A stretch of 64,000 nucleotides of DNA from Streptomyces sp. NRRL S-646 (GCF_000720765.1 NZ_JODC01000007.1:372001-436000), one strand, 5' to 3'. Positions 48,398 to 61,140 are shown, counted from the stretch's first letter. A program made the numbers and translations. Notes: generated by a model not told the origin, from the sequence alone.

Positions 48398-51367
48398 TCA
48401 GCGGGAGTGGCCGAGTTGGGTGAGGGCCAGGTCGAGCATGTCGGCGAAGAAGTCGGCTGCGGTGGTGTCGATGCACAGCGGAGGCTTGATCTTGAGGATG
48501 TTGAGGTGGTCCCCGGTGGGCTGGACGATCACGCCGAGGTCGAGCATGCGGTCGCAGAGTTCGGCGGTCTCTTCCGTGGCGGGTTCCAGGCCGGCGCGGT
48601 CCCGGACGAGTTCGAGGCCGAGGTAGAGGCCCGAGCCGTGGACGGCACCGATGATGCCGTAGCGGTCGGCCAGTGTCTCCAGCCGGCTTTTCAGATGGCC
48701 GCCGACGCGTGCCGCGTTGCCCTGGAGGTCTTCGTCGCGCAGGGTGTCCAGGACGGTGAGGCCCACGATGCTGGAAACGGGGCTGCCGCCGGTGGAGGAG
48801 AAGAAGTAGCCCTGGTCGCGGTACCGGTCCGCGACCGCCCTGGACGTGATGACGGCGCCGAGAGGGTGTCCGTTGCCCATGGCCTTGGCGACACAGACGA
48901 TGTCGGGGACGGCCTGCTGCTGCTCGAAGCCCCAGAACCAGTGTCCCAGGCGGCCGTATCCGACCTGGACCTCGTCGGCGACGGCCAGGCCGCCGTGCCG
49001 CCGTACCGCCGCGTACACCTGGGCGAGATAGCCGTCGGGAAGGGCGACTCCTCCGGCGTTGCCGTAGAAGGTCTCGCCGATGAATGCTCCCGCCGGGTGG
49101 CCGGCAGCGGCCAGTTCGTCGATCACCGCGACGGCCTCGGGTGCGTAGCGCACGGCATCCGGTCCGCGGTGGCGGCCGCGGTAGGAGTTGGGCGAGTCCA
49201 CGGTGTGCACCCAGCTCGGGCGGGTGGCCAGGGCGTTCGGGTTGTCCTGGAGCGAGGTGGAGACCGCGTCGGAGGCGTACGTCCAGCCGTGGTACGCCTC
49301 GCGCAGCGCGACGACGTCGTGCCGGCCGGAGGCCCCGATGGCCAGGCGAAGGCCCAGATCCACCGCTTCCGAACCGGAGTTGACGAGGAACACCGTGTCC
49401 AGGGGGTCGGGGAGGAGGGCGGCGAGGCGCTCGGTGAACTCGACCACGGAGGCGTAGTGGAAGCGCGAGTTGGTGTTGAGCCGCCGCAACTGCCGGGAGA
49501 CAGCCTGCTCGACACGGGGGTGGGCGTGGCCCAACGGGGTGACGTTGTTGACGATGTCGAGGTACGCCCGGCCGTCGGTGGACAGCAGATGGTGGCGCCA
49601 ACCACGTTCGATACGGGGAGGGTTGGCGTAGTAGTGCTCCTGCACGGGGGCGAACGCGGCGTCACGCCGGTCGAGCAAATCACTGCCGCGCGTGCGGTCG
49701 GAGTCGGCCGGGAGGCCGAGGAGCGGGGCGGGGTCGGCGGTGAGCGCGAGCCAGCCGGCGGCGTACTCGGGACGGACCAGACGCGGGGCGGCGGGGCCGT
49801 CGGCGTGGCGCAGCGCAACGTGGACCGAGGCATCGGAGCCGAGGTGGGCGATGTCGTCGCCCACCTGCACCGCCGCACCGGCGGTGACCACGGGCTGGAC
49901 CGTGCGGGGGAAGGACAGCGACAGCGTCTGCGCGCCGTGGGTGAGTTCCACGTGCCCCGGCGCCGCGGCGAGGACCTCCCCCGCGGCGGGCGCCTGCACC
50001 ACGGCATCCCGGCCGAGCCAGAGGTCGATTCCGGTGGGCACGGTGGCGGTGGACACCGCCGACAGCGCGGGTGTCCGAGTGAGTCGCGCCTGGGCGTACC
50101 GGGTGGCGACGGCGGCCGCTCCGTCCGCGAACGCGGAGGCCACCAGCCGGGCCTCTGTGCCCGCGTCCATCCAGGCTCCGTGGTCCCAGGAATCGGCGTC
50201 GGTGGACAGATCGAGGAGGGTGATGTCGTCGGTGGCGAGGTCCCGCAGGAGAGGGCGCGCCGGAGCATCGGCCTGCGCGGTCCGAGCAGGGACGTCGGCC
50301 ATGCCGGTCGCGTGCCCGATGAGGTGGATCATCACCGGCAGGGGCAGCGAGGTGGCCTGTTCGAAGATGCGCCATTCACGGTCGAGCGCGGCCTTGGCGT
50401 AGACGTTGTCCTCGTCGACGGCGGCCTGGTGCCGTCCGCTGGCCACCAGGACGGCGGCGCGCAGGACCACTAGCGGCCACACCGCCTCGGCTTCCTCGGA
50501 GGAGAGCGGCCGAACGGCGTGGAAGGCGCGGACGGCCGGCAGCACATGGTGAGGCTCCATACCGTCGTGGTGGAGCATCGAGGACAGTGACACGGCGAGT
50601 TCACCGACCGCCCAGCTCGTGGTCACGTCACCGAAGTCGATGACCCCGTCCGGCATGGGCGGACGGCTGTCGGGATGGCGGATCAGATTGTCGTCGGTGA
50701 GGTCCAGGTGCACGGCCTGCACCGGCAGCGCGGCGGCGAGCTTCCGGACATGAGCCCAGGCCTCGGCGGTCGCCGTCCGGACGGCGGTGCGCCGGTCGGG
50801 TTCGTCGATGTGCCCGGCGAGCTTGGCGACGACGCGGTCGGCGTGCTGCGGGTCCCACTGGAGCACGCGGTCGAGGCCCGGGTGCCGGAAGTCGCGCAGG
50901 GCGGTGCTGACCTTTCCGGCGATCGTGCCCATGCCCGCCACGGTGCCGGAGGACAGATGCCGTGGTCCCGAGAGCGTGCCGCCGGGCAGGTGGCGCAGTA
51001 GACGCGCCAAGGCCGGACCGTTCTCGGTGTCCACGGTCGTGCGCCGCGGGGAGCCGTCAGGGCGGCGCAGGACCGTGGCGATGCGCAGTTCCGGGCAGGC
51101 CGAGGCGACGAGGTCGGCTGCCGCGTCCTGGGCTTCGACCTCCACCGTGCCGAAAGCGGGGTTGGCGATCTTCAGAATCGCCGCGGGCGTCCCGTCGTCG
51201 GCGTGCAGCAGGAAGTTGGCGTCCTGCTGGCTGCCCAGCGCCTGCGCGCGAGCAGTGAGGCCGAGGTGTTCTGCAGCGATGAGCTCAGCCTCGGCCGGCG
51301 TCATGCGGGGTGCGGGAAGGGCGTCCTCGGTGAAGAAGTCGATCGTGCGGTACTCGTCGGGCAGCAT
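48398..51367 (-). CDS. Trimodular APH phosphotransferase-M23-like-class III aminotransferase/phospho-lyase (989 aa)
   Basis: Start at the ATG at 51367 (MLPDEYRTIDFF). Residues 20-370 are an aminoglycoside-phosphotransferase-like kinase (HLDLTDDNLI; VIDFGDVTTSW). Residues 430-600 are an M23-like beta domain (VQAPAAGEVLAAAPGHVEL) without the metal motif. Residues 610-989 are a class III PLP enzyme (NSGSEAVDLGLRLAIGASG; VADEVQVGYGRLG; Schiff-base Lys in VAKAMGNGHPLG). The group is related to ethanolamine-phosphate and 5-phosphohydroxylysine phospho-lyases: kinase and lyase in one chain could phosphorylate and then eliminate the phosphate of an amino alcohol (inference). Co-oriented Lrp regulator upstream. 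Confidence 0.88.
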   Translation of the reverse strand: MLPDEYRTIDFFTEDALPAPRMTPAEAELIAAEHLGLTARAQALGSQQDANFLLHADDGTPAAILKIANPAFGTVEVEAQDAAADLVASACPELRIATVLRRPDGSPRRTTVDTENGPALARLLRHLPGGTLSGPRHLSSGTVAGMGTIAGKVSTALRDFRHPGLDRVLQWDPQHADRVVAKLAGHIDEPDRRTAVRTATAEAWAHVRKLAAALPVQAVHLDLTDDNLIRHPDSRPPMPDGVIDFGDVTTSWAVGELAVSLSSMLHHDGMEPHHVLPAVRAFHAVRPLSSEEAEAVWPLVVLRAAVLVASGRHQAAVDEDNVYAKAALDREWRIFEQATSLPLPVMIHLIGHATGMADVPARTAQADAPARPLLRDLATDDITLLDLSTDADSWDHGAWMDAGTEARLVASAFADGAAAVATRYAQARLTRTPALSAVSTATVPTGIDLWLGRDAVVQAPAAGEVLAAAPGHVELTHGAQTLSLSFPRTVQPVVTAGAAVQVGDDIAHLGSDASVHVALRHADGPAAPRLVRPEYAAGWLALTADPAPLLGLPADSDRTRGSDLLDRRDAAFAPVQEHYYANPPRIERGWRHHLLSTDGRAYLDIVNNVTPLGHAHPRVEQAVSRQLRRLNTNSRFHYASVVEFTERLAALLPDPLDTVFLVNSGSEAVDLGLRLAIGASGRHDVVALREAYHGWTYASDAVSTSLQDNPNALATRPSWVHTVDSPNSYRGRHRGPDAVRYAPEAVAVIDELAAAGHPAGAFIGETFYGNAGGVALPDGYLAQVYAAVRRHGGLAVADEVQVGYGRLGHWFWGFEQQQAVPDIVCVAKAMGNGHPLGAVITSRAVADRYRDQGYFFSSTGGSPVSSIVGLTVLDTLRDEDLQGNAARVGGHLKSRLETLADRYGIIGAVHGSGLYLGLELVRDRAGLEPATEETAELCDRMLDLGVIVQPTGDHLNILKIKPPLCIDTTAADFFADMLDLALTQLGHSR

Positions 51368-51417
51368 GCAGGTTCCTCGGCTGGTGCGGGCAGACAGGGC
51401 TCGGACGCTTCGATGCC

Positions 51418-51858
51418 TCAGTCGACGTGCCACAAGAAGCGGTGCGTGTGAATACCGAAGTAGGGGAAGTTCTCCACGGATGCGACACCCTCGACAGGCC
51501 GCACGACGTCGTTGATGAAGTCCAGAAGATCCCGGGGCTGAGGGCACACCACCTCCGCGAACAGGTCGAAGCCGCCGGCCGTCAGGACCGTGTACACGAC
51601 TTCGTCGTGCCGGGACAGTTCATCGGCGACCGCCCGGGGATCGCCGTCGATGCGCAGGCCCAGGAGTGCCATCGCCTGCTGGCCCAGGGTCATCGGGTCG
51701 GTCACTCCGACGACCTGGACCGCCTTGGCGTCGATCAGCCGCTGCAGCCGCAGCCTCGCAGCCGAGGGTGACAACCCCACCTTCGGCCCCAGATCGGCGT
51801 ACGGGATCCGGCCGTCGACCTGCAGCTCCCGCAGGATGGCCCGGTCGATGTCGTCCAT
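51418..51858 (-). CDS. Lrp/AsnC-family regulator (146 aa)
   Basis: ATG at 51858 with AGGGAGGT upstream. N-terminal helix-turn-helix (LRELQVDGRIPYADLGPKVG; LSPSAARLRLQRL) and C-terminal RAM ligand-binding domain (DGDPRAVADELSRHDEVVY; LTAGGFDLFAEVVC). It lies 50 nt upstream of the trimodular kinase/aminotransferase in the same direction, so it probably controls that gene in response to its amino-compound substrate (inference). Normal length for the family. Confidence 0.92.
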   Translation of the reverse strand: MDDIDRAILRELQVDGRIPYADLGPKVGLSPSAARLRLQRLIDAKAVQVVGVTDPMTLGQQAMALLGLRIDGDPRAVADELSRHDEVVYTVLTAGGFDLFAEVVCPQPRDLLDFINDVVRPVEGVASVENFPYFGIHTHRFLWHVD

Positions 51859-52292
51859 GCAGCACCTCCCTCTCCTGCGTGAACGGCAGACATTGCGCTT
51901 GTTTCAAGCACGATGCCGGATCCACGCGCTCGATTCAAGTGTGAAGACGACGGAATCGAGCGAAAGGCGCTGACACCCGACGAGGTCCAGGCTCACAGCG
52001 CCACACGGCCCGCCGACCGCATGGGGCGATCGACGGGCTTCAGTGGCCACGACGACCTCCCTCGATCGTGCGGGGGTCGACACCTCCACCCTGGTGGCTC
52101 CCAATGGCGCCGAGGTCAAGATCTCGAACACCTTCGCCGCCGACAGGTCCAGGCGCGGGTGACCGTCTGCGGGCTGTCGACCTCCCGGGCCGTCGCGGCC
52201 GACGCGGAGGCGAGTGGGGTGCGGGCGAAGACGTCCCGGTGCACCGACACGGCTTCCTCTCCCTCTCCGGTGTGGCGGGCCGATCCCTGGGC
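51859..52292. other. Intergenic region with a possible gene fragment
   Basis: 434 nt without a complete gene. On the plus strand about 52040-52158 an open stretch reads TTTSLDRAGVDTSTLVAPNG and AEVKISNTFAAD before a stop. It looks like coding sequence but matches no family that I can name. It may be the remnant of a gene lost next to lacZ. The promoter of the Lrp gene should lie at its left end. Confidence 0.4.
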
Positions 52293-55654
<3,362 letters not shown>

Positions 55655-56635
55655 CTACCGAGGGATGTCGATCAGGACGCGGCCGCGGCCTCCGGCGTCG
55701 ATGCGGTCGTGGGCCTTGGCGATGTCGGCGAGCGGGAAGCGGGCGCCGACATCGACGGTGAGGGCGCCGACGGCGGCCGCGGCGGTGAGGTCGCGGGCGG
55801 CCTGTCGTCTGGCCTCGGCTGGGAAGTCGTCGCTGCCGAGCAGGCGCAGGGTGACGTTGTTGAACAGCAACGTCCAGAACGGGATCTCGGTACGGTCGTC
55901 GCGGGTGGCGTACGCGGCGATGACGGCGCCGTTGGCGGCGACGGCGTCGTCCAGGTCGGCGTTGTCGGACAGGGCGACCTCGATGATCCGGTCCACGCCG
56001 CCGGGTGCGTGGGCGCGGATCGCGGCTGCCGGGTCTCCTGAGTCGAGGGCGACGGCGTGGGAGACGACCGCGGGATCGATCCGGTCCAGATCGGCGGAGT
56101 GCCGCACGGTGCCGATGACTGTGGCCCCACCCCAGTCGGCGAGCTGGGCGGCCAGCGAGCCGACGCCGCCCAGGACGCCGTTGACCAGGACGAGTCTGCC
56201 GTCGACGGGGCCGTCGGCGAAGACGGTGCGGTGCGCGGTGATGCCGGGGATGCCCAGGCTCGCGCCGAGGTCGTCGGAGAGGTGGTCGGGCAGCGGGACT
56301 GCGAGGTCGCCGGGGACGACGGTGTACTGGGCGGCGGTACCGAAGGGGCGGTAGGACTGGGCGCCGTACACCCACACGCGCTGCCCGACGCGGCGCACGT
56401 CGACGCCGTCGCCGACGGCGTCGATGGTGCCGGCGGCGTCGCTGTGGGGGATCACCCGCGGACAGGGCATGGCCGAGCCGGTCCAGCCGCGTCGCTTCTT
56501 GGTGTCGCCGGGATTGGCGCCGGAGACGGTGACGCGGACACGTGCCTCACCGGGGCCGGGGGTGGGGTCGGGCAGCTCACCGAGCTGGAGCACCTCGGCG
56601 GCCGGGCCTTGCTGGTCGTACCAGGAGGCAAGCAT
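55655..56635 (-). CDS. Zinc-independent NADPH:quinone oxidoreductase (MDR family, 326 aa)
   Basis: ATG at 56635 behind GGAAGGACT. GroES-like N-terminus (GPGEARVRVTVSGANPGDTK), substrate-domain loop HSDAAGTIDAVGDGVDVRRV, then a Rossmann domain with VLVNGVLGGVGSLAAQLA. The zinc-binding Cys residues of alcohol dehydrogenases are absent. Reduces quinones or reactive carbonyls with NADPH. It lies 15 nt after the padR-type gene in one operon, so it is probably repressed by that regulator and induced by the toxic substrate. Confidence 0.9.
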   Translation of the reverse strand: MLASWYDQQGPAAEVLQLGELPDPTPGPGEARVRVTVSGANPGDTKKRRGWTGSAMPCPRVIPHSDAAGTIDAVGDGVDVRRVGQRVWVYGAQSYRPFGTAAQYTVVPGDLAVPLPDHLSDDLGASLGIPGITAHRTVFADGPVDGRLVLVNGVLGGVGSLAAQLADWGGATVIGTVRHSADLDRIDPAVVSHAVALDSGDPAAAIRAHAPGGVDRIIEVALSDNADLDDAVAANGAVIAAYATRDDRTEIPFWTLLFNNVTLRLLGSDDFPAEARRQAARDLTAAAAVGALTVDVGARFPLADIAKAHDRIDAGGRGRVLIDIPR

Positions 56636-56650
56636 GTTCAGTCCTTCCGG

Positions 56651-57214
56651 TCATGGGTGCGGGGTCCGGGGTCGGGGCTGCTCGTCTGCCCCTTGGCTGC
56701 CGTCGCCGTCCAGGACCTCGTGGAGCCAGGCGCGTTCGGCGCGGCTGGTGGCACGGGCGGTGAGCAGCATGCCGCGCCGGTAAGGGTCGCCGGCCTGCTC
56801 GGCGCTCAGCGGTGTGTCGCCGTCGTAGAAGAAGCTGGCAGGCGCCTCCAGGAAGTCCAGGCGGCGGCGCAGCACGGCGTGCTGCTCGGCCCGGTCGGGC
56901 AGCAGCGAGAGGAACGCCAGGATCACGAACCAGCGGGAGAAGTCGGTGATCTCGTGCTCGGCCGGTTCCCGCAGCCGCCGCAGCATGTCCTCGCGTCCTG
57001 CCGTTGTCAGGTTCAGCACATACCGGCCACCCCCGGCCTCGGGGGCCGGGCGCCGTTCGATCAGCCCGGCCTTCGTCAGCCGGGTGATGGCCGGGTAGAG
57101 GGTGCCGTCGCTGACCGGACGGCTGTAGCCGGTCAGGTGCGTGATGCGGCGGCGCAGCTCGTGACCGGGCAGAGGGCCTTCGGCGAGGAAACCGAGGATC
57201 GCGAGTTCGAGCAT
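56651..57214 (-). CDS. PadR-family transcriptional regulator (187 aa)
   Basis: ATG at 57214. PadR winged helix (LAILGFLAEGPLPGHELRRRI; PVSDGTLYPAITRLTKAGLI; VLNLTTAGREDMLRRL) with a C-terminal helical dimerisation domain (AEQHAVLRRRLDFLEAPASF). First gene of a two-gene operon with a quinone oxidoreductase. A 36-bp perfect palindrome begins 12 nt upstream of the start codon and probably is its own operator, giving autorepression. Confidence 0.92.
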   Translation of the reverse strand: MLELAILGFLAEGPLPGHELRRRITHLTGYSRPVSDGTLYPAITRLTKAGLIERRPAPEAGGGRYVLNLTTAGREDMLRRLREPAEHEITDFSRWFVILAFLSLLPDRAEQHAVLRRRLDFLEAPASFFYDGDTPLSAEQAGDPYRRGMLLTARATSRAERAWLHEVLDGDGSQGADEQPRPRTPHP

Positions 57215-57226
57215 GCCCCCAGACTC

Positions 57227-57262
57227 TCACATCGAAACGATGTGCACATCGTTTCGATGTGA
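57227..57262. promoter_or_regulatory. 36-bp perfect palindrome upstream of padR (probable operator)
   Basis: Positions 57227-57262 read the same on both strands. The arms contain ACATCGAAACGATGT, itself nearly symmetric, and meet at ATGTGCACAT. The palindrome thus holds two inverted half-operators and would bind two PadR dimers or one dimer pair. It covers the region where the padR promoter must lie. Confidence 0.88.
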
Positions 57263-57357
57263 CGTGGGCCAGGGCGCGGATGACGGGCGTGTGGCGGGCG
57301 GTGCGCGCGGCGCCCATGAGCACCCGGGATGCGGCGTACGCATGTGCAGCCCGGCGC

Positions 57358-58926
57358 TCACAGGCGGCGCGCCCCGCAAGTGACGTCCGTGGCCGGGAGG
57401 CGGCCGGTGGCGAGGTAGGTATTGACCGTGGCGTCGACGCACGGGGTGCCGTAGACGCCGTACACCGCGTGCTGGTCGGCGCCGCGCAGGGTGACCAGGC
57501 GGGAGGCGGGCCACGTCCGGCGCACCGCTGTGGCGCCGTCGTAGGTGGTGCGCGGGTCTCCGGTGGCGTTGACGAGCAGTGCTGGGAGGTCGTCCCTGAT
57601 CGTGGTCGGGTGCTCGCGGGGCGGGTCCCAGAAGGCGCAGGGGTTGAGGTTGTTCGTGACAGGGCCGAACAACGCGTCCCGCACGCGTGCGTGCTGGACG
57701 TCGCGCCAGTAGACCTCCGGATCCCGCGGGGCGGCCATGTCACCGCACAGGATCGCCATCTGGACGCTTCCGTAGTGGGAGTCGGCCCCGGTCAGCTCGA
57801 ACTCGAGAACCTCGGCGAGCCACGGGGACGGGATGACCCGGTGCCCGTCCGCCGCGCGCTGCATGTCCCGTACCCCCTGCGCAAAGTCCCCGTAAGCGGC
57901 GTCGTTGTCCTGCGAGAGGCCGTTGAAGACGATGAGGGGCACTACGTGCTCGTCCACTCGGTGGGCGCCGAGCCGCAACGGTGTGCGGGCGGCGACGGCC
58001 TGGACGCCATCCACGACCGCCAGCACCGCCCCTCGGGTACGGCCCAGGCCGTAGGTCGCGTCACGGGCGGCGGCCCACGAGGCCCAGCCTTCCAGTGCAT
58101 GGCGGTTGGCCTTCTCGGTGCCCCGCAGCAGCCGGGGACCGTACCGGCCCGGGTTTATGACACCGTCCAGGACGACCCGGTCGGTGCGGCCGGGGAACAT
58201 CGTGGTGTACACCTCGCCCAGGTAACTGCCGTACGAGTACCCCAGATAGGAGATCCGCCGTTCACCGAGCGCGGCGCGGATGACGTCCAGGTCGCGCGCG
58301 GTGTTCCGGGTGGTGACGTACGGCAGCACGTCACCGGCGCGCTGCCGGCAGCGCTGGGCGAGGTCCTCGGAGAACGCCGCCATGCGCTCGAACCCGTCGC
58401 GGTCGACGCCCGCGCTCCGCAACGCGGAGCCGGTCGGCCAGTGGCAGTCCAGCGGGGTGCTGCGGCCGACGAAGCGGGGATCCACGCCCACCACGTCGTA
58501 GCGTGCGCCGACCTCCTTCATCGCCTTGCGCACCCATGGCGGGTCACCGAGCGTCTGTCCGCCGGGGCCGCCGCCGTTCAGCAGCAGCGGGCCGACGCGG
58601 TGGGCGGTGTCGGTGGCGGGGATCCGGGAGATCGCGACGGTGATCGTACGGCCGTCGGGGGCGCTGTAGTCCAACGGCACCGTCACATCGGCACATTGGG
58701 CGCCCGCCTGCTCCAGCTCCTTGCCGGTCGCGTCGTTCGGGCCGAGCACACAGCTCTTCCAGTCGAGGCGCTGGTGGTGGTAGCGGGCGAGGGGGTCCGA
58801 GGCTGCCTGGGCCGGGAGGACCGTGGCGGGCAGCGCGGTGAGGGCGAGAGCGGTGGCGGCCAGGCCCAGGGCGGCCTTTTTCGCCGTTCCCGACGCACAC
58901 GGCAGCGAGCGGGCCAAGCGGATCAC
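57358..58926 (-). CDS. Secreted alpha/beta hydrolase, tripeptidyl-aminopeptidase type (522 aa)
   Basis: GTG start at 58926, overlapping the upstream stop (GTGA). Secretion signal at residues 1-42 (ALGLAATALALTALPATVL, cleavage near AQAA-SD). Alpha/beta hydrolase core with oxyanion loop LLLNGGGPGG, nucleophile elbow LGYSYGSYLGE (Ser about 232), and a C-terminal TAP-like region with Asp (VNATGDPRTTYDGA) and His (ADQHAVYG). The family includes Streptomyces tripeptidyl aminopeptidases and mycelium-associated proteases. Co-transcribed with a beta-lactamase-fold hydrolase, both acting outside the membrane. Confidence 0.9.
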   Translation of the reverse strand: MIRLARSLPCASGTAKKAALGLAATALALTALPATVLPAQAASDPLARYHHQRLDWKSCVLGPNDATGKELEQAGAQCADVTVPLDYSAPDGRTITVAISRIPATDTAHRVGPLLLNGGGPGGQTLGDPPWVRKAMKEVGARYDVVGVDPRFVGRSTPLDCHWPTGSALRSAGVDRDGFERMAAFSEDLAQRCRQRAGDVLPYVTTRNTARDLDVIRAALGERRISYLGYSYGSYLGEVYTTMFPGRTDRVVLDGVINPGRYGPRLLRGTEKANRHALEGWASWAAARDATYGLGRTRGAVLAVVDGVQAVAARTPLRLGAHRVDEHVVPLIVFNGLSQDNDAAYGDFAQGVRDMQRAADGHRVIPSPWLAEVLEFELTGADSHYGSVQMAILCGDMAAPRDPEVYWRDVQHARVRDALFGPVTNNLNPCAFWDPPREHPTTIRDDLPALLVNATGDPRTTYDGATAVRRTWPASRLVTLRGADQHAVYGVYGTPCVDATVNTYLATGRLPATDVTCGARRL

Positions 58927-60143
58927 TGATGTTCCCCTTCTGTTGGTTCTGTTCCTTCGGAAGGCCGCTCTTCGCAGAAGGCGGTCTGGACCGTGTCGAG
59001 GAAGTCCTGTTCGGCCTGGAGCGTGGCCGGTATCTCGTTGAGCGTGACGGCGACGCTCCGCCCGTCGGGGCCCACGGCGGTCAGCGCCCGGTGGCCTCCC
59101 GGCACGGTCCCTGCATGGCCCCACCACAGGCCGCCGCAGCGCAGCGGGGAGGCGATCAGGCCGAGCCCGTAACGGGCGCCGGGCCACAGCCGGTCGGGGT
59201 CGGCTGCCACCGTCCGCCGCATGTCGGCCAGTTGGTCCGAGGGCAGGAGACGGCCGCCGAGAAGCGCGGTGATGAACCGGGTCAGGTCGGCGGGCGTGGA
59301 GACCAGTGCGCCGCCGACCCCGCCGAAGGTCGTGTTCCAGGCGGTGCCGTCGGCGAGGCGGCCGTCCTCGGCGGTGAAGTAGCTGCGCGAGTGCGGTCCG
59401 TGGATGCGCGTGTCGTCCCCGGGCCAGTATGTGTCGTGCAACCCGAGGGGCCGGATCACGCGGCGGGTGATCTCCGCCTCCGGAGAGTGGCCGGTGACCT
59501 CGCGGATGATCAGGCCCGCGAGGAGGTAGTTGGTGGTGGCGTAGTGCCACTCACCGTGCGGGCGCGGCAGGCCGAGGGCGCGGGCGACGAGCTCACGAGG
59601 CTCGAAGTGGCGGTACCGGATGCGTTCGGGGTGCTCCCATTCGGGGGCGTCGAGGTAGTCGGGCAACCCGCTGGTGTGTTGCAGAAGCTGCCGTACCGTG
59701 ATTCGGCGGCCGTCGTAGCCGTTCTGCCGGATCAGACCGGGCAGGTAGCGGTCGACGGGAGCGTCGAGCGCGATCCGGTGCTCGGCGGCGAGCTGGAGGA
59801 CGACCGTCGCGGTGAACGTCTTGGTGACGCTGCCGGCGCGTAATCGGTCGGTGGCGTTCATGGGGCGGCGCGTGCTCAGGTCGGCCGTCCCCGCGGTCTC
59901 CGTCCAACTCCCGCAGGATGCGCCCGCGGTGTCGGTGACCAGGACAGCGGCACCGGTGATCCGGTGGCGATCGGTGAGCGTGCGCAGTGCCTGACGCAGT
60001 TCGCCGTGCGGTCCACAGACGGCGTGCTGCCGGGCAGCGGTCGGCTGTGCGGCAGCCGGAGCGACGGGCACGACGACGGCCGCCAACAGGACCGCCACGC
60101 CTGTGCGTCTGCCCAGCGTCGAGATGATCAGGGAGGGTGTCAT
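58923..60143 (-). CDS. Secreted serine beta-lactamase/D-Ala-D-Ala carboxypeptidase-family hydrolase (406 aa)
   Basis: Signal peptide (GVAVLLAAVVVPVAPAAA, cleavage near residue 33). Class C beta-lactamase/DD-peptidase fold: SxxK as SVTK (Ser105, Lys108), YATTNYLLAG where R61-type enzymes have YSNTNY, so the Asn of YxN is Thr, and HAG (WGHAGTVPG) in place of KTG, as in R61. Probable cell-wall carboxypeptidase or related esterase. The YAT change may shift specificity. The start at the ATG at 60143 has no ribosome site. First gene of the pair with the aminopeptidase-type hydrolase. Confidence 0.88.
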   Translation of the reverse strand: MTPSLIISTLGRRTGVAVLLAAVVVPVAPAAAQPTAARQHAVCGPHGELRQALRTLTDRHRITGAAVLVTDTAGASCGSWTETAGTADLSTRRPMNATDRLRAGSVTKTFTATVVLQLAAEHRIALDAPVDRYLPGLIRQNGYDGRRITVRQLLQHTSGLPDYLDAPEWEHPERIRYRHFEPRELVARALGLPRPHGEWHYATTNYLLAGLIIREVTGHSPEAEITRRVIRPLGLHDTYWPGDDTRIHGPHSRSYFTAEDGRLADGTAWNTTFGGVGGALVSTPADLTRFITALLGGRLLPSDQLADMRRTVAADPDRLWPGARYGLGLIASPLRCGGLWWGHAGTVPGGHRALTAVGPDGRSVAVTLNEIPATLQAEQDFLDTVQTAFCEERPSEGTEPTEGEHQ

Positions 60144-60345
60144 GCGCCATAACGCTAGGCACGCGCCGCGACGGGGTCACTCGGGCTGGCAGCCGATTCG
60201 CGGGTGGGGGCAGCCACAGTGCGCGACAGGGGGCATGCCCCCGGGCGAAGAGAAACGCCGCCGACTCGGCTGCCTCGGCCCCACTTCCGGGCCGTGCACC
60301 CGCGGATGCACGTGGTTCGCCGGCCGGGCCGGTCAGGTGCGTCGG

Positions 60346-60366
60346 TCCCCAACTGGTCCCCAAAAA
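60346..60366. repeat. Tandem GGTCCCCAA repeat downstream of tRNA-Pro
   Basis: GGTCCCCAA occurs twice, separated by CT, just beyond the tRNA terminator (about 60346-60365). It could be a leftover of an integration site next to the tRNA, but no integrase or second tRNA end is seen, so the meaning is open. Confidence 0.4.
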
Positions 60367-60372
60367 TGATCA

Positions 60373-60407
60373 AGGGGCCGTTTCAGATCTCCTCTGAAAC
60401 GGCCCCT
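60373..60407 (-). terminator. Intrinsic terminator of tRNA-Pro
   Basis: Perfect 15-bp stem (AGGGGCCGTTTCAGA 60373-60387, complement 60393-60407) with a 5-nt loop, followed on the minus strand by TTGATCATTTTTGG. Lies 20 nt after the tRNA 3' end. Confidence 0.92.
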
Positions 60408-60426
60408 GACCTGCGACTTCGCAAAG

Positions 60427-60500
<74 letters not shown>

Positions 60501-60600
60501 GTGCGCTTCCCGCGGTGGACCGCGTGATCGCGCGGACAGCACTTTACCCCACGTGCGGGGTGGTGCCGAAGCGGGCCGGAGGCGCGGGACAATCGGGCGT

Positions 60601-61140
60601 ATGGGCAGTACGGGACGCAGAAGCAGCGAGTCGTTGGGCCGGGTGGCCGGGGCGCGGGACCGGGACGGCGAGGGGCGGGCGCGCAATGCACGGCCGCGGG
60701 ACGGGCTCGGGCGGCCGTTGCCGTACGGCGCGGACGGGGTGGCCCGGCAGCCCGAGGGAGTCGTGCGCACCCCGGAGCAGAGCGTCGCCGAGGCGCAGGA
60801 GCTGTTGGACGCCGGTAAGCCCTTCCATGCGCATGAAGTGTTCGAGGATGCGTGGAAGTCGGGGCCGGAGGAGGAGCGGGAGCTGTGGCGGGGGCTGGCG
60901 CAGGTTGCCGTGGGGCTCACGCATGCCGCTCGGGGGAATGTCACCGGCGGTGCCCGGCTGCTGCGGCGGGGCGCCGGAGCCGTGGAGCGGTGGGCGGCGG
61001 AGTCGGGGCGGCAGCGGCCGTACGGGCTGGATCTCGTGGAGTTGGTTGGGTGGGGGCGTGCGCTCGCAGATGACGTGGAGGGCGGCGGAACCGTCGATGC
61101 CGGGGCGCGGGCGCCGCGGTTGCGCGGGCGGACCTCGTAG
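60601..61140 (+). CDS. DUF309-family protein (179 aa)
   Basis: Start at the ATG at 60601 (MGSTGRRSSESLG). The basic, Arg/Gly-rich N-terminal 60 residues are probably disordered. Residues 65-150 hold the DUF309 helical core with LLDAGKPFHAHEVFEDAWKS and ELWRGLAQVAVGLTHAARGN; the conserved H-x-H-E-V-x-E is the family hallmark. Its function is unknown in any organism. An upstream extension of the open frame crosses the tRNA and is rejected. Confidence 0.85.
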   Translation: MGSTGRRSSESLGRVAGARDRDGEGRARNARPRDGLGRPLPYGADGVARQPEGVVRTPEQSVAEAQELLDAGKPFHAHEVFEDAWKSGPEEERELWRGLAQVAVGLTHAARGNVTGGARLLRRGAGAVERWAAESGRQRPYGLDLVELVGWGRALADDVEGGGTVDAGARAPRLRGRTS

